This document shows positions 9,060-18,007 of a DNA stretch of 64,000 nt, piece by piece. Every line of letters begins with the position of its first letter. Position 1 is the first letter of the stretch. The notes beneath the pieces are model-generated. The model did not search any database. It was given only the letters and a program-made list of their open reading frames with translations, and was not told the DNA's origin. The stretch is taken from the NCBI GenBank assembly GCA_025800385.1, contig JAOXRS010000212.1:62001-126000 (forward strand), in the 5' to 3' direction. The stretch is from Candidatus Albibeggiatoa sp. nov. NOAA. Its GTDB lineage: Bacteria; Pseudomonadota; Gammaproteobacteria; Beggiatoales; Beggiatoaceae. A program made the position numbers and the translations under genes.

Positions 9060-10340
9060 ATGACAGAAAAAGTATGTTATCACAATATTGAAACCGATAA
9101 GTCTTGGACACTTTCTGTGTATGAACAAGCAGGAGGTTACAAAGTTTTACGCGAAATCTTGCAACAAAAACCTGACCCGCAAGATATTATCGAAAAACTT
9201 AAAAGCTCAGGCTTACGCGGACGTGGTGGCGCAGGCTTCTCAACAGGTTTGAAATGGAGCTTCATGTTAGGTCAACGTGACAAACCAGGGCAAAAATACA
9301 TTGTCTGTAACTCGGACGAAGGCGAACCCGGTACCTGTAAAGACCGTGACATTTTACGCTACAACCCTCATGCTTTAATCGAGGGGATGATTATTGCAGG
9401 CTACACCATTGGTGCAACAGCTGGCTATAACTATATTCGTGGTGAATTCGCTGAGCCAATTGCACGTTTTGAAGAAGCACTTGAAGAAGCATACGCTGCA
9501 GGCTTATTAGGTAAAGATTTACTAGGTTCAGGTATTGACTTCGATTTATATACCCATCATGGTGCAGGCGCATATATCTGTGGTGAAGAAACTGCACTTT
9601 TAGAATCCATCGAAGGTAAAAAAGGCCAACCGCGCTTTAAGCCACCTTTCCCAGCAAGCTATGGTTTATACGGCAAGCCAACGACGATTAACAACACAGA
9701 AACCTTAGCTTCAGTACCAACGATTTTAGATCGCGGTGCGGATTGGTTCTTAGAAATGGGTAAACCAAACAATGGCGGCACTAAATTATTCTGTGTGTCT
9801 GGTCATGTGAATAATCCAAAAAACTTTGAAATTCCAATGGGTACACCATTTAAAGACTTGCTCGAAATGGCAGGCGGTGTGCGCAATGGTCATCAATTAA
9901 AAGCGGTGATTCCGGGTGGTTCTTCTACGCCAGTGTTAACAGCTGATGTGATGATGGGCTTGACGATGGACTATGATTCAATTGCGAAAGCAGGTTCAAT
10001 GTTAGGTGCAGGCTCTGTGATCGTAATGGATGAAACCACTTGTATGGTCAAAGTGTTAGCGCGTATTTCTCATTTCTATCATGAAGAATCTTGTGGTCAA
10101 TGTACACCTTGTCGTGAAGGTACAGGCTGGTTATCTCGTGTGGTACATCGTATTTCACATGGTCATGGCAAAATGGAAGATTTAGACATGTTAGACGATG
10201 TGGCGACTAAAATCTCAGGTCGTACCATTTGTGCTTTAGGTGATGCAGCGGCGATGCCTGTGATTAGTTTTGTGAAGAATTTCCGTGAAGAATTTGAATA
10301 CTTCATTCAAAACGGCAAATCAATGGTAACAGGTAAATAA
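9060..10340 (+). CDS. nuoF: NADH-quinone oxidoreductase subunit F (51 kDa, NADH/FMN)
   Basis: The 426-residue NADH-oxidising subunit. Seen: the NADH/FMN-binding glycine-rich loop [15 protein letters not shown] near residue 57, [15 protein letters not shown], the FMN-site [13 protein letters not shown], and the N3 cluster motif [11 protein letters not shown] near residue 344, with the distal cysteine in [14 protein letters not shown]. Length is normal. The expected next gene, nuoG, is absent: after a hairpin at 10352-10377 the sequence moves to a cytochrome gene. The remaining complex I subunits must be encoded elsewhere. Confidence 0.97.
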   Translation: MTEKVCYHNIETDKSWTLSVYEQAGGYKVLREILQQKPDPQDIIEKLKSSGLRGRGGAGFSTGLKWSFMLGQRDKPGQKYIVCNSDEGEPGTCKDRDILRYNPHALIEGMIIAGYTIGATAGYNYIRGEFAEPIARFEEALEEAYAAGLLGKDLLGSGIDFDLYTHHGAGAYICGEETALLESIEGKKGQPRFKPPFPASYGLYGKPTTINNTETLASVPTILDRGADWFLEMGKPNNGGTKLFCVSGHVNNPKNFEIPMGTPFKDLLEMAGGVRNGHQLKAVIPGGSSTPVLTADVMMGLTMDYDSIAKAGSMLGAGSVIVMDETTCMVKVLARISHFYHEESCGQCTPCREGTGWLSRVVHRISHGHGKMEDLDMLDDVATKISGRTICALGDAAAMPVISFVKNFREEFEYFIQNGKSMVTGK

Positions 10341-10641
10341 CATTGTTTTTCTGGGTTTGTAACAGTGCAAGCCCAGTACTTCTAACAACATATTTTTTAT
10401 CTCCTCTATTTATCCAATCATCTGCATTTAACACCTTTTCCTCAACTTCAAATACGTGCTCAGTAACTTTTTATATGCAGGCTGAGAACATCTAAAAAAT
10501 TTATTTTATTGATAATTATTTTTAATAATTGAAAATATCCTTGTTTTTGTCAAATCATCCAAGTCATGCCTATAATGTAAGCGCATAAATTAAAAAATAT
10601 TAATTGCGGCACATTGTGTTTTAACCAAAGGAGAAACCCTT
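10341..10641 (+). other. Intergenic region nuoF to cytochrome, with hairpin
   Basis: The hairpin at 10352-10377 (arms CTGGGTTTG and CAAGCCCAG) starts 12 bases after the nuoF stop and has no tight T-run, so it is a weak terminator candidate. The rest is AT-rich leader containing the cytochrome promoter at 10547-10576. Confidence 0.5.
10547..10576 (+). promoter_or_regulatory. Sigma-70-type promoter of the pentaheme cytochrome gene
   Basis: TTGTCA (10547-10552) and a perfect TATAAT (10571-10576) are spaced 18 bases apart. It lies about 65 bases before the start codon and marks the cytochrome gene as a separate transcription unit from nuoF. Confidence 0.65.
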
Positions 10642-11913
10642 ATGCGTCTTATTATTTTAGGACTCATGGGACTGGTGTTCATGTCTCAAGCTTGGGCTGA
10701 TATTGGAAAACCACCAGGAAGCATATCACCATACCCACCTACACTAAGCTCACAAAACTTAGATATACCACCACATCATATGAGTGCAGAAGTCTGCCGT
10801 GATTGCCACCAAGAAATTTATCAACAATGGAAGTCTTCCATGCATGCAAACAGTACTGCGATTCAAGACCCAATTCATGGTGCGTTTTATCAAAACTTAG
10901 TGGGTGATCCACGACAAGAAGGTGTAAAACATAAAACATCAGGTAAATATCCTGTCTGTTTAAAATGTCATGCGCCTAATGCTGCACGGGACAAAAAGAC
11001 CAAATTAGATACAATTCCTGCTTATAATGAAGGGGTTAATTGCTTAACCTGTCACATGATTAAAGGTTATAAAGGTGTTTTGCCCAAAGCGGAAGGTGAG
11101 AAAATGAAGCTAGGGATTGATGCTTATGAAATGGGCGATATTCTCCAAGCTCCTTCTGGTAAAGTTTTTACTCAAATACCAGTTCCTACACCACCTCCTG
11201 AGTCGGGTTTAGCATCTGCAACGTTTCATCCACTTCCGATGGAAAGCAATACCGCTTTATTACGTAGTAGCGAGTTGTGTCTAGGCTGTCACGAGCAACG
11301 TAATAATCCTAATGGCGTACCTTTGTGTAATACGGGTGCGGAATTTCGTGGGCAGGGAGATTTTAACTGTCAACAATGTCATATGCCTGTAAATAAAGAT
11401 TTTGCCGATCATGCTATGGCAGGCGGTCATGTGCAAGCAATGTTAGAGCGCGGTGTGATCGTTACTTTAGATGCTCAAAAAGACGGTGAAAATATTCAAG
11501 CTAACATTAAATTACAAAACATGTTGCCGCATAAAATGCCAACGGGCGCACCTTTCCGTAACATGTATTTGAAAGTCACAGCATATAATATTCAAGGTGT
11601 ACCTTTATGGCAAAACTTCAAGAAACATCCAATCAAAGAAGATGCACAAGCGATGTTTATGCTGAAATTATTGGATGATAATGATAAGCCAGCACCACCA
11701 CCTAAAGCGACTAAGCATGGCAAAGATACCCGCTTAGCTCCACGTGAAATCCGTGAACTGAGTTATACAATACCTGCACAAAACGTTGCTGTGGTTCGAG
11801 CAGAGTTACATTATGATTTGCTGTTACCTGCTTTGAAGAAAAAATTTCAAACGATTCCACCTGAGTTGAAGCAACCACGAGTCATTGCTCGGGCTGAACA
11901 GCGGGTTGAGTAA
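10642..11913 (+). CDS. Periplasmic pentaheme c-type cytochrome
   Basis: A 423-residue protein with a signal peptide (MRLIILGLMGLVFMSQAWA) and five CxxCH haem-binding motifs at about residues 52 (CRDCH), 106 (CLKCH), 134 (CLTCH), 213 (CLGCH) and 243 (CQQCH). The N-terminal haem region (VCRDCHQEIYQQWKSSMH) resembles the cytochrome c554/multihaem cytochrome superfamily; the C-terminal 170 residues lack haems and look like a beta-rich domain. It should work in periplasmic electron transfer or as an oxidoreductase, possibly on nitrogen or sulfur compounds, but no partner enzyme is adjacent. AAGGAG precedes the ATG. It is followed by a hairpin at 11925-11945. Confidence 0.9.
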   Translation: MRLIILGLMGLVFMSQAWADIGKPPGSISPYPPTLSSQNLDIPPHHMSAEVCRDCHQEIYQQWKSSMHANSTAIQDPIHGAFYQNLVGDPRQEGVKHKTSGKYPVCLKCHAPNAARDKKTKLDTIPAYNEGVNCLTCHMIKGYKGVLPKAEGEKMKLGIDAYEMGDILQAPSGKVFTQIPVPTPPPESGLASATFHPLPMESNTALLRSSELCLGCHEQRNNPNGVPLCNTGAEFRGQGDFNCQQCHMPVNKDFADHAMAGGHVQAMLERGVIVTLDAQKDGENIQANIKLQNMLPHKMPTGAPFRNMYLKVTAYNIQGVPLWQNFKKHPIKEDAQAMFMLKLLDDNDKPAPPPKATKHGKDTRLAPREIRELSYTIPAQNVAVVRAELHYDLLLPALKKKFQTIPPELKQPRVIARAEQRVE

Positions 11914-11924
11914 TTAACTAGGTA

Positions 11925-11945
11925 CCCCCTAGCTATGGCTGGGGG
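11925..11945 (+). terminator. GC-rich hairpin after the cytochrome gene
   Basis: CCCCCTAGC pairs with GCTGGGGG (one bulge) 11 bases after the cytochrome stop. The T-content after it is modest (ACTCTCATTTCT), so termination is plausible but not certain. Confidence 0.5.
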
Positions 11946-12147
11946 ACTCTCATTTCTGTTCCGTAATGCTCTTGGAATTCTATTAAACTATACCCTTTTT
12001 AGAGTTGTACCCAGCTTTTCATCTGTCTTCCCTCTTTTCCTTAGCTGCTCTTTGTGGGTAATCAATTAAATTTTTCCCTGCTTTTTGTAGCTCAAAATAC
12101 ATGACTAAATGGTAAAATATGACCAGTTAGTAAAAAGAGTAAAGTAC

Positions 12148-12708
12148 GTGAATATTCCTAATATATTGACTTTGATGCGGATCATATTTATTCCTGTTTT
12201 AGTCATTGTGTATTACTTACCATTTGATAATGCTACAGTTTGGGCAACGGCTATTTTTGCATTGGCAGCAGTCACAGACTGGTTTGATGGCTATTTAGCT
12301 CGGAAATGGGAACAAACGTCAGCTTTTGGTACATTCCTTGATCCTGTGGCGGATAAGCTTATTGTTTCTGTAACATTGATTTTATTGGTGCAAACTTATA
12401 ATTCTGTCTGGGTGACAGTTGCAGCAGCAATTATTATCAGCCGTGAAATTGTGATTTCTGCTTTACGTGAATGGATGGCAGAGCTTGGATTACGTTCTAA
12501 AGTTGCAGTGTCATTTGTAGGTAAATTAAAAACCACAGTACAAATGCTCGCCTTGATTTTATTGTTATATCAACAACCTATTGCAGGTGTGGATTTATAT
12601 TGGTCAGGCATGATTTGTTTAGGTTTAGCTGCATTACTCACATTATGGTCAATGTATTTGTATTTACGCGCAGGCCTACCATTGTTGTTGCAACAAGATA
12701 ATAAATAA
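12148..12708 (+). CDS. pgsA: CDP-diacylglycerol--glycerol-3-phosphate 3-phosphatidyltransferase
   Basis: An integral-membrane enzyme that makes phosphatidylglycerol phosphate, the committed step to phosphatidylglycerol and cardiolipin. The CDP-alcohol phosphotransferase signature D-x2-D-G-x2-A-R-x8-G-x3-D-x3-D is intact (DWFDGYLARKWEQ, then FGTFLDPVADK). Several hydrophobic helices cover the rest. The GTG at 12148 is chosen because MNIPNILTLMRIIFIP aligns with the usual PgsA N-terminus and AAGAG lies upstream; an in-frame ATG at 12109 would add 13 charged residues. A strong terminator follows. Confidence 0.93.
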   Translation: MNIPNILTLMRIIFIPVLVIVYYLPFDNATVWATAIFALAAVTDWFDGYLARKWEQTSAFGTFLDPVADKLIVSVTLILLVQTYNSVWVTVAAAIIISREIVISALREWMAELGLRSKVAVSFVGKLKTTVQMLALILLLYQQPIAGVDLYWSGMICLGLAALLTLWSMYLYLRAGLPLLLQQDNK

Positions 12709-12716
12709 GCACACAG

Positions 12717-12760
12717 CTGGGGGCTGTAAATCCATTTTAGTAAATTACAGCCCAGTTTTT
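12717..12760 (+). terminator. Intrinsic terminator after pgsA
   Basis: CTGGGGGCTGTAA pairs with TTACAGCCCAG and is followed directly by five T residues. It lies between the convergent pgsA and the aldolase-dehydrogenase gene and acts for pgsA; the minus strand has no T-run after the stem. Confidence 0.85.
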
Positions 12761-12764
12761 GTTG

Positions 12765-14735
12765 TTAAATCACGCGCTCGTTACCACCATCAATCGGTAG
12801 TTGTGCGCCTGTGGTTTTAGCAAATGCTGATCCTGCCATCATACACGCTAATTCCGCCACATCATGCGAAGTCACTTCCACCCGCAACAAGTTGTTGGTT
12901 TTATATTCTTCAACTGTTAAGCCATAGTGTTTAGCCCGTTTTTCTAAAACTTCAGGTGTCCAGATCGCAGTATCAAATACAGCATTCGGATGTAAAGTAT
13001 TGACTCGAATATTGTCTTTTGCCAATTCTAATGCGGCGACTCGTGCCAATTGGGTTAAGCCTGCTTTGGCAACAGAATACGCTGAAGCTCCCGGCCCCGG
13101 TGCTGGTACATTTTTCGATGCCATGATAATCACCGCAGGATCAAAGCCTAAACGCAAATATGGTACGCAAGCTTGTAATAGGGCTTGATGGCTAGATAAA
13201 TTGATCGCCATGCTCTTGTCCCATGTGTCAGGGTTCATCGCTTCAATAGTTTCACTGGATGGGAAAATACCTGCATTCGTGACCACAATATCTAAACCAC
13301 CAAATTGTGCCGCAGTTGCATTAACGGCTTGCTGTACTTGCGCACGGTCGGACATATCACATTGAATACCTAAAACTGATTTGCTTTCGAATAATGTTGC
13401 AATATCGGCATTAATATCCAAGGCCGCAACAACTGCGCCTTTTGCCACCAAACGTTCTACACAGGCTTTACCAATCCCGCTGGCTGCCCCCGTGACTAAT
13501 GCGATTTTGCCTTGAAATTCTGGTGCAGAGCTAGATTTTTTCAATTTGGCTTGCTCTAATTCCCAGTATTCCATTTCAAAAATATCTTTTTCAGGTAAGG
13601 CTTGCCATTTCTCAATTTTCTCGGCATTTTGAATTGCTTCAATTGTATGCGCTTTAATATCAGCAACAATATTGGCTTCTTTCAAATTACTACCAAAACT
13701 AATCAGGCCACGATTTTGCCACACTGCCCAACATGGCGCAGGATTTAAACAAGTCAAAGAGCCATCATTATTACGCTCAAAATAAGCTTTGTATTCAGTG
13801 ATGTAATTGTTAACTGCATCTGCAATATCAGTATCTAATAAAATCGGTGCTCGCTTGGTACGAATCACATGGTCTGGAGTCAAAGGCCCTTGGGTGGCAA
13901 TGGTTGCAACTGTATCTAAGCTGGCGAATTGTTGGCTGGCTGCATCCGTATCCAATCGTGCAATCACAGGCTTGGTTTTGGCTATAGACACTTCGCGGCG
14001 AATCTGCGCTAACGTCAATAAATCAGCATCGACAGGAGTTGTACCATTTAAAGTTGTTTTAGTTTGCTTGGATTTTAAATAGGTTTCAGATTCAGCAACT
14101 AACTTAATCATATTTTCATAACTGGTTTTGGCATCATCAGAAAACGTGAACACGCCGTGATTCATCAAAATCATGCCTTCTAAATTCTGCCAATCAATGC
14201 CCTGACTCAGCTCATAGATTTTTTTCGCTAAGATAAATCCCGGCATCACGTAAGGCACAACCAAAACACGGTCGCCATATAAATCTTTGATATATTCCAA
14301 ACCATCAGGCGTATTGGTCAACGCAACGGTAGCATCAGCATGGGTGTGATCGACAAATTTAAAAGGAATGATGGCGTGTAAAATCGCTTCAACAGATGGA
14401 TTCGGTGCACTTGGATTTAACATCGCTGCACGTTGCGCTTGTACCATTTCTGTATCGCTGAGTTCAGGCAATGCCGCCATGCGTTTTAATACGTCTAATT
14501 TAACAGGTGCAAATCCGGGGGCTTCAATTGTGGCTAAATCCCAGCCGCTGCCTTTGACGTATAACACTTCTTCAGTTTCACCAAATAAATTGGTAGCTGT
14601 TGATTTAACTGAGGTATTGCCGCCACCATGTAATACTAAATTTGGATTTTGTCCCAGCAAACGTGAGGTATAAACCCGTAAATCTAAATCCGTGGTAAAT
14701 TTCTGCGCATCAGCTTCAACCCATAAGCTTTGCAT
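12765..14735 (-). CDS. Bifunctional class II aldolase / short-chain dehydrogenase (RhaD-RhaE-like)
   Basis: A 656-residue fusion. Residues 1-370 form a class II aldolase/adducin domain with LVLHGGGNTSVK, the zinc-site histidines in DHTHADATV and the later MNHGVFTF. Residues 405-656 form a short-chain dehydrogenase: nucleotide-binding LVTGAASGIGKA, VVTNAGIF, and catalytic YSVAKAG with its upstream serine. Such fusions cleave a sugar 1-phosphate (rhamnulose-1-P or 5-deoxy sugar phosphates) to dihydroxyacetone phosphate plus lactaldehyde and oxidise the aldehyde. No kinase, isomerase or sugar transporter accompanies it, so rhamnose use is not supported; salvage of a metabolic by-product is an alternative. 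The next minus-strand gene upstream is an Fe-S flavoprotein. Confidence 0.9.
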   Translation of the reverse strand: MQSLWVEADAQKFTTDLDLRVYTSRLLGQNPNLVLHGGGNTSVKSTATNLFGETEEVLYVKGSGWDLATIEAPGFAPVKLDVLKRMAALPELSDTEMVQAQRAAMLNPSAPNPSVEAILHAIIPFKFVDHTHADATVALTNTPDGLEYIKDLYGDRVLVVPYVMPGFILAKKIYELSQGIDWQNLEGMILMNHGVFTFSDDAKTSYENMIKLVAESETYLKSKQTKTTLNGTTPVDADLLTLAQIRREVSIAKTKPVIARLDTDAASQQFASLDTVATIATQGPLTPDHVIRTKRAPILLDTDIADAVNNYITEYKAYFERNNDGSLTCLNPAPCWAVWQNRGLISFGSNLKEANIVADIKAHTIEAIQNAEKIEKWQALPEKDIFEMEYWELEQAKLKKSSSAPEFQGKIALVTGAASGIGKACVERLVAKGAVVAALDINADIATLFESKSVLGIQCDMSDRAQVQQAVNATAAQFGGLDIVVTNAGIFPSSETIEAMNPDTWDKSMAINLSSHQALLQACVPYLRLGFDPAVIIMASKNVPAPGPGASAYSVAKAGLTQLARVAALELAKDNIRVNTLHPNAVFDTAIWTPEVLEKRAKHYGLTVEEYKTNNLLRVEVTSHDVAELACMMAGSAFAKTTGAQLPIDGGNERVI

Positions 14736-14814
14736 TGATGATTTCCTTTGTGAGTTATGGTTTTGTGATTTTTATCAGGACAATGCGTCCATTTTTAGAT
14801 CGTTATTTTAAACC

Positions 14815-14853
14815 TTAAAAAAGGCTAGTCATTTTTCTCAAAACGGCCAGCCT
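14815..14853 (-). terminator. Intrinsic terminator after the Fe-S flavoprotein gene
   Basis: On the minus strand AGGCTGGCCGTTTT pairs imperfectly with AAAATGACTAGCCT and is followed by six T residues, about 30 bases after the stop codon at 14883. This separates the flavoprotein gene from the aldolase-dehydrogenase gene. Confidence 0.75.
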
Positions 14854-14882
14854 GATAATGTACTTAGTATACAATGTAAAAG

Positions 14883-16574
14883 CTACAATTCGTCGTGCAT
14901 TTCAATATAACCACACGGACACTCACTGGCACATAGACCACAGCCCTTACAGTAATCATAATCAAACACGTAATGACTACCGTCGCTGGCAAGGTCTTTG
15001 GTTTTTAGTACCGCGGAATCAGGGCATAATGTCCAACAGTTATCACACGCTAAACAGTTACCACAGGAGAAACACCGTGCGGCTTCTTTTGTCACTTCTG
15101 CCGTAGTTAAACTGGATACAATTTCCTCTTCGCCAACTCGCTTTTCAACAGGTAAGACAGGCTCTTGCATTCGTGCAGCAGGCTCATAATAGTGCATATT
15201 CAACGCATCAAATTCAATCGGCTGATCTTTCTTAACCGTTGGTAAGGCTTCGTTACGGATTTGCTTGTCAATCGCAATTGCAGCCCGTCGCCCATCACCA
15301 ATTGCAGCTGTCACCGTACCTGCTTTACCACCCGCATCACCGCCACCATAAATGCCAGAATGCCCATCAATGTGTCCCCAATGATCGGTTGGTAAAAATG
15401 AACTCATACCTGCAATTTTTTCCATGCCGTATGGATCAATCACTTGTCCCACAGCAGGAATCACTTGATCGACATTTAAAATCGTTTCTGTACCCGCAAA
15501 TGCAACCCGTTTTAACCGTCCGCTTTCTTGCTTCATTTTTTTCATATGCACCAGTTCAACACCCACCACACGTTCACCACGCAAAATTAAGCGTCGGATG
15601 CCACGATATTCATGAATAATCACCCCTTCTTCTAATGCTTCTTCTACTTCTCGGGCAATCGCTGGCATGGCTTCAGATTGGGGAATACCCGGTTTTGGAA
15701 TCGGCTTGTGTGAAATAATATGCACTTCTGGCACGCCTGCCCGTTTCATCACTCGTGCCATGTCTACAGCAGTATTACCCGCACCGACAATCGCCACACT
15801 TTTTGGCGTAGGTACTGTACCAATGTCGACCCATTCTTTTAATAACTCTAAACCTGAATGTAAATCGCGCGGCACGACACCATCAATATTCCATTCTTGG
15901 CTTTGTTGTGCACCGACCCCTAAAAAGACCGCCGGATAGTCAGCTTGTAATTCACGTAAATTAACATCACGACCTAAACGGGTATGTGGCTTAAAGCTAA
16001 TCCCATCAATGGCTAACACTCGATTAATTTCTGCATCTAAAACAGTACGTGGCAAACGATATGGTGGTAATGCTGTGCGCAATGTGCCACCGGGTTCGGT
16101 TCTATCATCAAAAATAGTGGAACGATAACCCAATCGAACTAAATGATAAGCAGCGGCTAGACCCGCAGGGCCTGCACCAACCACGGCAATTTCTGGCGCA
16201 TTTTTAGGTAAAGGTTCGACAGGATAAGCCCAATCATTATCAATTGCTTGATCGCCTAATGATCGCTCAATAGCATGAATTGCAATCGGTTCATCTAAAC
16301 CACCACGGTTGCAAGCGGATTCACAGGCATGTGGACAGACGCGTCCTGTAATAGCAGGTAAAGGATTGATTTTAACAAGGGTTTCCCAAGCAGCTTGACT
16401 ATGACCAGCTTGGATGTCAGCGATATAGGCTTGCGCGTTTTCGCCAGCGGGACAGGCGGTGTGACAGGGTGCACTGCGGTGTTGGTGTAGCGGTTTTTGT
16501 ACGCGCCATGTGCCTGTTTTGAAATTAAGTGATGTCCCCGGTAAAGCATAACCTGCGCGTGTGAGCACTAGCAT
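14883..16574 (-). CDS. GltD-like NAD(P)/FAD oxidoreductase with C-terminal 4Fe-4S domain
   Basis: A 563-residue flavoprotein related to the small subunit of glutamate synthase. N-terminal Fe-S domain: CHTACPAGENAQAYI and GRVCPHACESACNRG (residues 37-110). The FAD-binding VVGAGPAGLAAAYHL and a second nucleotide site VAIVGAGNTAVDMARV follow. The C-terminus adds ferredoxin-like clusters in CFSCGNCLACDNCWTLCP and CKGCGLCASECPCG. It probably shuttles electrons between NAD(P)H and a partner such as ferredoxin or another enzyme. No large glutamate synthase subunit is adjacent, so it is unlikely to be ordinary GltD. DsrL-type sulfur-oxidation proteins share this layout, but no dsr genes are nearby. 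Confidence 0.88.
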   Translation of the reverse strand: MLVLTRAGYALPGTSLNFKTGTWRVQKPLHQHRSAPCHTACPAGENAQAYIADIQAGHSQAAWETLVKINPLPAITGRVCPHACESACNRGGLDEPIAIHAIERSLGDQAIDNDWAYPVEPLPKNAPEIAVVGAGPAGLAAAYHLVRLGYRSTIFDDRTEPGGTLRTALPPYRLPRTVLDAEINRVLAIDGISFKPHTRLGRDVNLRELQADYPAVFLGVGAQQSQEWNIDGVVPRDLHSGLELLKEWVDIGTVPTPKSVAIVGAGNTAVDMARVMKRAGVPEVHIISHKPIPKPGIPQSEAMPAIAREVEEALEEGVIIHEYRGIRRLILRGERVVGVELVHMKKMKQESGRLKRVAFAGTETILNVDQVIPAVGQVIDPYGMEKIAGMSSFLPTDHWGHIDGHSGIYGGGDAGGKAGTVTAAIGDGRRAAIAIDKQIRNEALPTVKKDQPIEFDALNMHYYEPAARMQEPVLPVEKRVGEEEIVSSLTTAEVTKEAARCFSCGNCLACDNCWTLCPDSAVLKTKDLASDGSHYVFDYDYCKGCGLCASECPCGYIEMHDEL

Positions 16575-17054
16575 TTGTTATCCTCCAATGGCTGTTTTAG
16601 GTGTGTGGCGCATTGAAACGATAGTGCGAGAATGAGGACAGCTAGTCCTTTCAATCACTACAATTTAACAAGGCTACCAGCTTTTTTTATTTTTAATTGT
16701 CACAGCATTGTACCACAGGGGATTAAGGATGTTTGATTTAACAATATTGGTTTGAAAATATCTAAAAGATAAAGCATTTTTCTCGGGAGCATTCTCAATT
16801 ATGAAAAAAGATATAAAATAAATTGAAAAATACAGTGTTTATGAATAGGCAAGAACGAGCAGTTTGTGGAGAAATTTGCCACTATAAAAATATATTCACT
16901 AGCATAATATCTATTTAAACAGAATAAACATAGTATTTATAGTTATGACTTAGAGCATTTTTTTGATATTGTTCAAACTGAGCTTGATAAACAAGTATTA
17001 CTAAATGAAAATTTGGTAATGAGAAAACAGACCTTATGAACAAATAAGCAATTT
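16575..17054. other. AT-rich intergenic region upstream of the flavoprotein and SUKH genes
   Basis: 480 non-coding bases between divergent genes. A short hairpin GGAC-AGCTA-GTCC lies at 16638-16650, followed by GGCT/AGCT and a seven-T run near 16680. The segment 16730-17050 is extremely AT-rich. No toxin-like reading frame is present before the SUKH gene. Confidence 0.5.
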
Positions 17055-17789
17055 ATGACTACATTACATGATTATTGGTATGACTATATTGAGCGATGCA
17101 AGCAAAGCCCCTTTGATCTTAATTGCGACACCTATCCTGCTGCAACTTCAAAGCAAATTCAGGCTATAGAGCAAAAATATAATATAACTTTGCCAACTAG
17201 CTATAAAGCTTTGCTAGAAGTAACAAATGGCTTTGATTTCTTTACGGCAGGACATACGTTTTACTCCATTGATAAAATTCAACTACTTTGTAAGGGTGAA
17301 CAACCTGAGATAGTAGCTGAAGAGTTATGGGATGAGCCACTTGAAGATCAAAAATATCAATTTCTTAAGCAGGATTTAGATTTCTTCTATAATCGACATT
17401 TAGATGTTGTGAATCAAGAAGGAGATAAAGTAGTTTACCCACCTAAAGGTTACTTTTTTTCACAAAATGGTAGGATTGTAGACATTGATGGCAAACTATG
17501 TGTTGATCCGCCAACTAATTTAATATTAAGGAGTACTGAAGTTCTAAGTAGGATGCAAAATAATGCTGTACTATTTAAATATAGCGACTACCCCCATTTA
17601 GTTTCAATTGGTCATCGTGATGACTATGGCACATTTTACTACTTTAATACCAATTCTGAACCCCAAAAAGGAGAGCCTGAGATATGGTTGGTAAGTTATG
17701 ATGATGCACTTGGTTGGACTGATTCTTGTTTGAAATTTCTTAATTTTATAGAGCTTGCAGAGTATCTATTGTTAGAATATGGAGGGTAA
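17055..17789 (+). CDS. SMI1/KNR4 (SUKH) family protein
   Basis: A 244-residue soluble protein with the SUKH signature in its N-terminal half: ATSKQIQAIEQKYNI, LPTSYKALLEVTNG-DFF, then a SID-like aspartate stretch. In bacteria many SUKH proteins are immunity proteins against contact-dependent or polymorphic toxins; others are housekeeping and of unknown role. No toxin gene or secretion gene is next to it, so it is an orphan. It has no signal peptide, so it should be cytoplasmic. No clear ribosome site precedes the ATG. The strongly AT-rich upstream region hints at transfer. Confidence 0.75.
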   Translation: MTTLHDYWYDYIERCKQSPFDLNCDTYPAATSKQIQAIEQKYNITLPTSYKALLEVTNGFDFFTAGHTFYSIDKIQLLCKGEQPEIVAEELWDEPLEDQKYQFLKQDLDFFYNRHLDVVNQEGDKVVYPPKGYFFSQNGRIVDIDGKLCVDPPTNLILRSTEVLSRMQNNAVLFKYSDYPHLVSIGHRDDYGTFYYFNTNSEPQKGEPEIWLVSYDDALGWTDSCLKFLNFIELAEYLLLEYGG

Positions 17790-17897
17790 GAATTAACTCA
17801 CACTATAACACTTACTGTAATCCGCTGCCCATTATTCAAACTGGATAGGTGGCATTTTTTAGTCCATTTACTGGTTTTGATTTAAAAAAACTGTTTG

Positions 17898-17963
17898 CCT
17901 CGTTCCACAAATTTTGTAGCAATGCCTTCGAACTGAATTCCTACGAGATGCATAGGAACGAGG
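17898..17963. repeat. Nested palindromic (REP/MITE-like) element
   Basis: Perfect 9-base outer arms CCTCGTTCC (17898-17906) and GGAACGAGG (17955-17963) enclose a second perfect inverted repeat TTCCTA / TAGGAA (17938-17958) and an ACAAATTTTGT palindrome. It lies between the convergent SUKH and pgk genes. Small non-coding palindromes with CGTTCC-type ends are dispersed in many gammaproteobacteria; only one copy is in this window, so its repeat status is inferred. It may also end both transcripts. Confidence 0.55.
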
Positions 17964-18007
17964 GGTTTCACACAATATATCAAAATCTAGGATTACCAGC
18001 CTATTGC

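Noticed and set aside
14858..15939. Open frames on the plus strand opposite the Fe-S flavoprotein gene
   Set aside because: The minus-strand frame has intact motifs along its whole length; the plus-strand frames have none.
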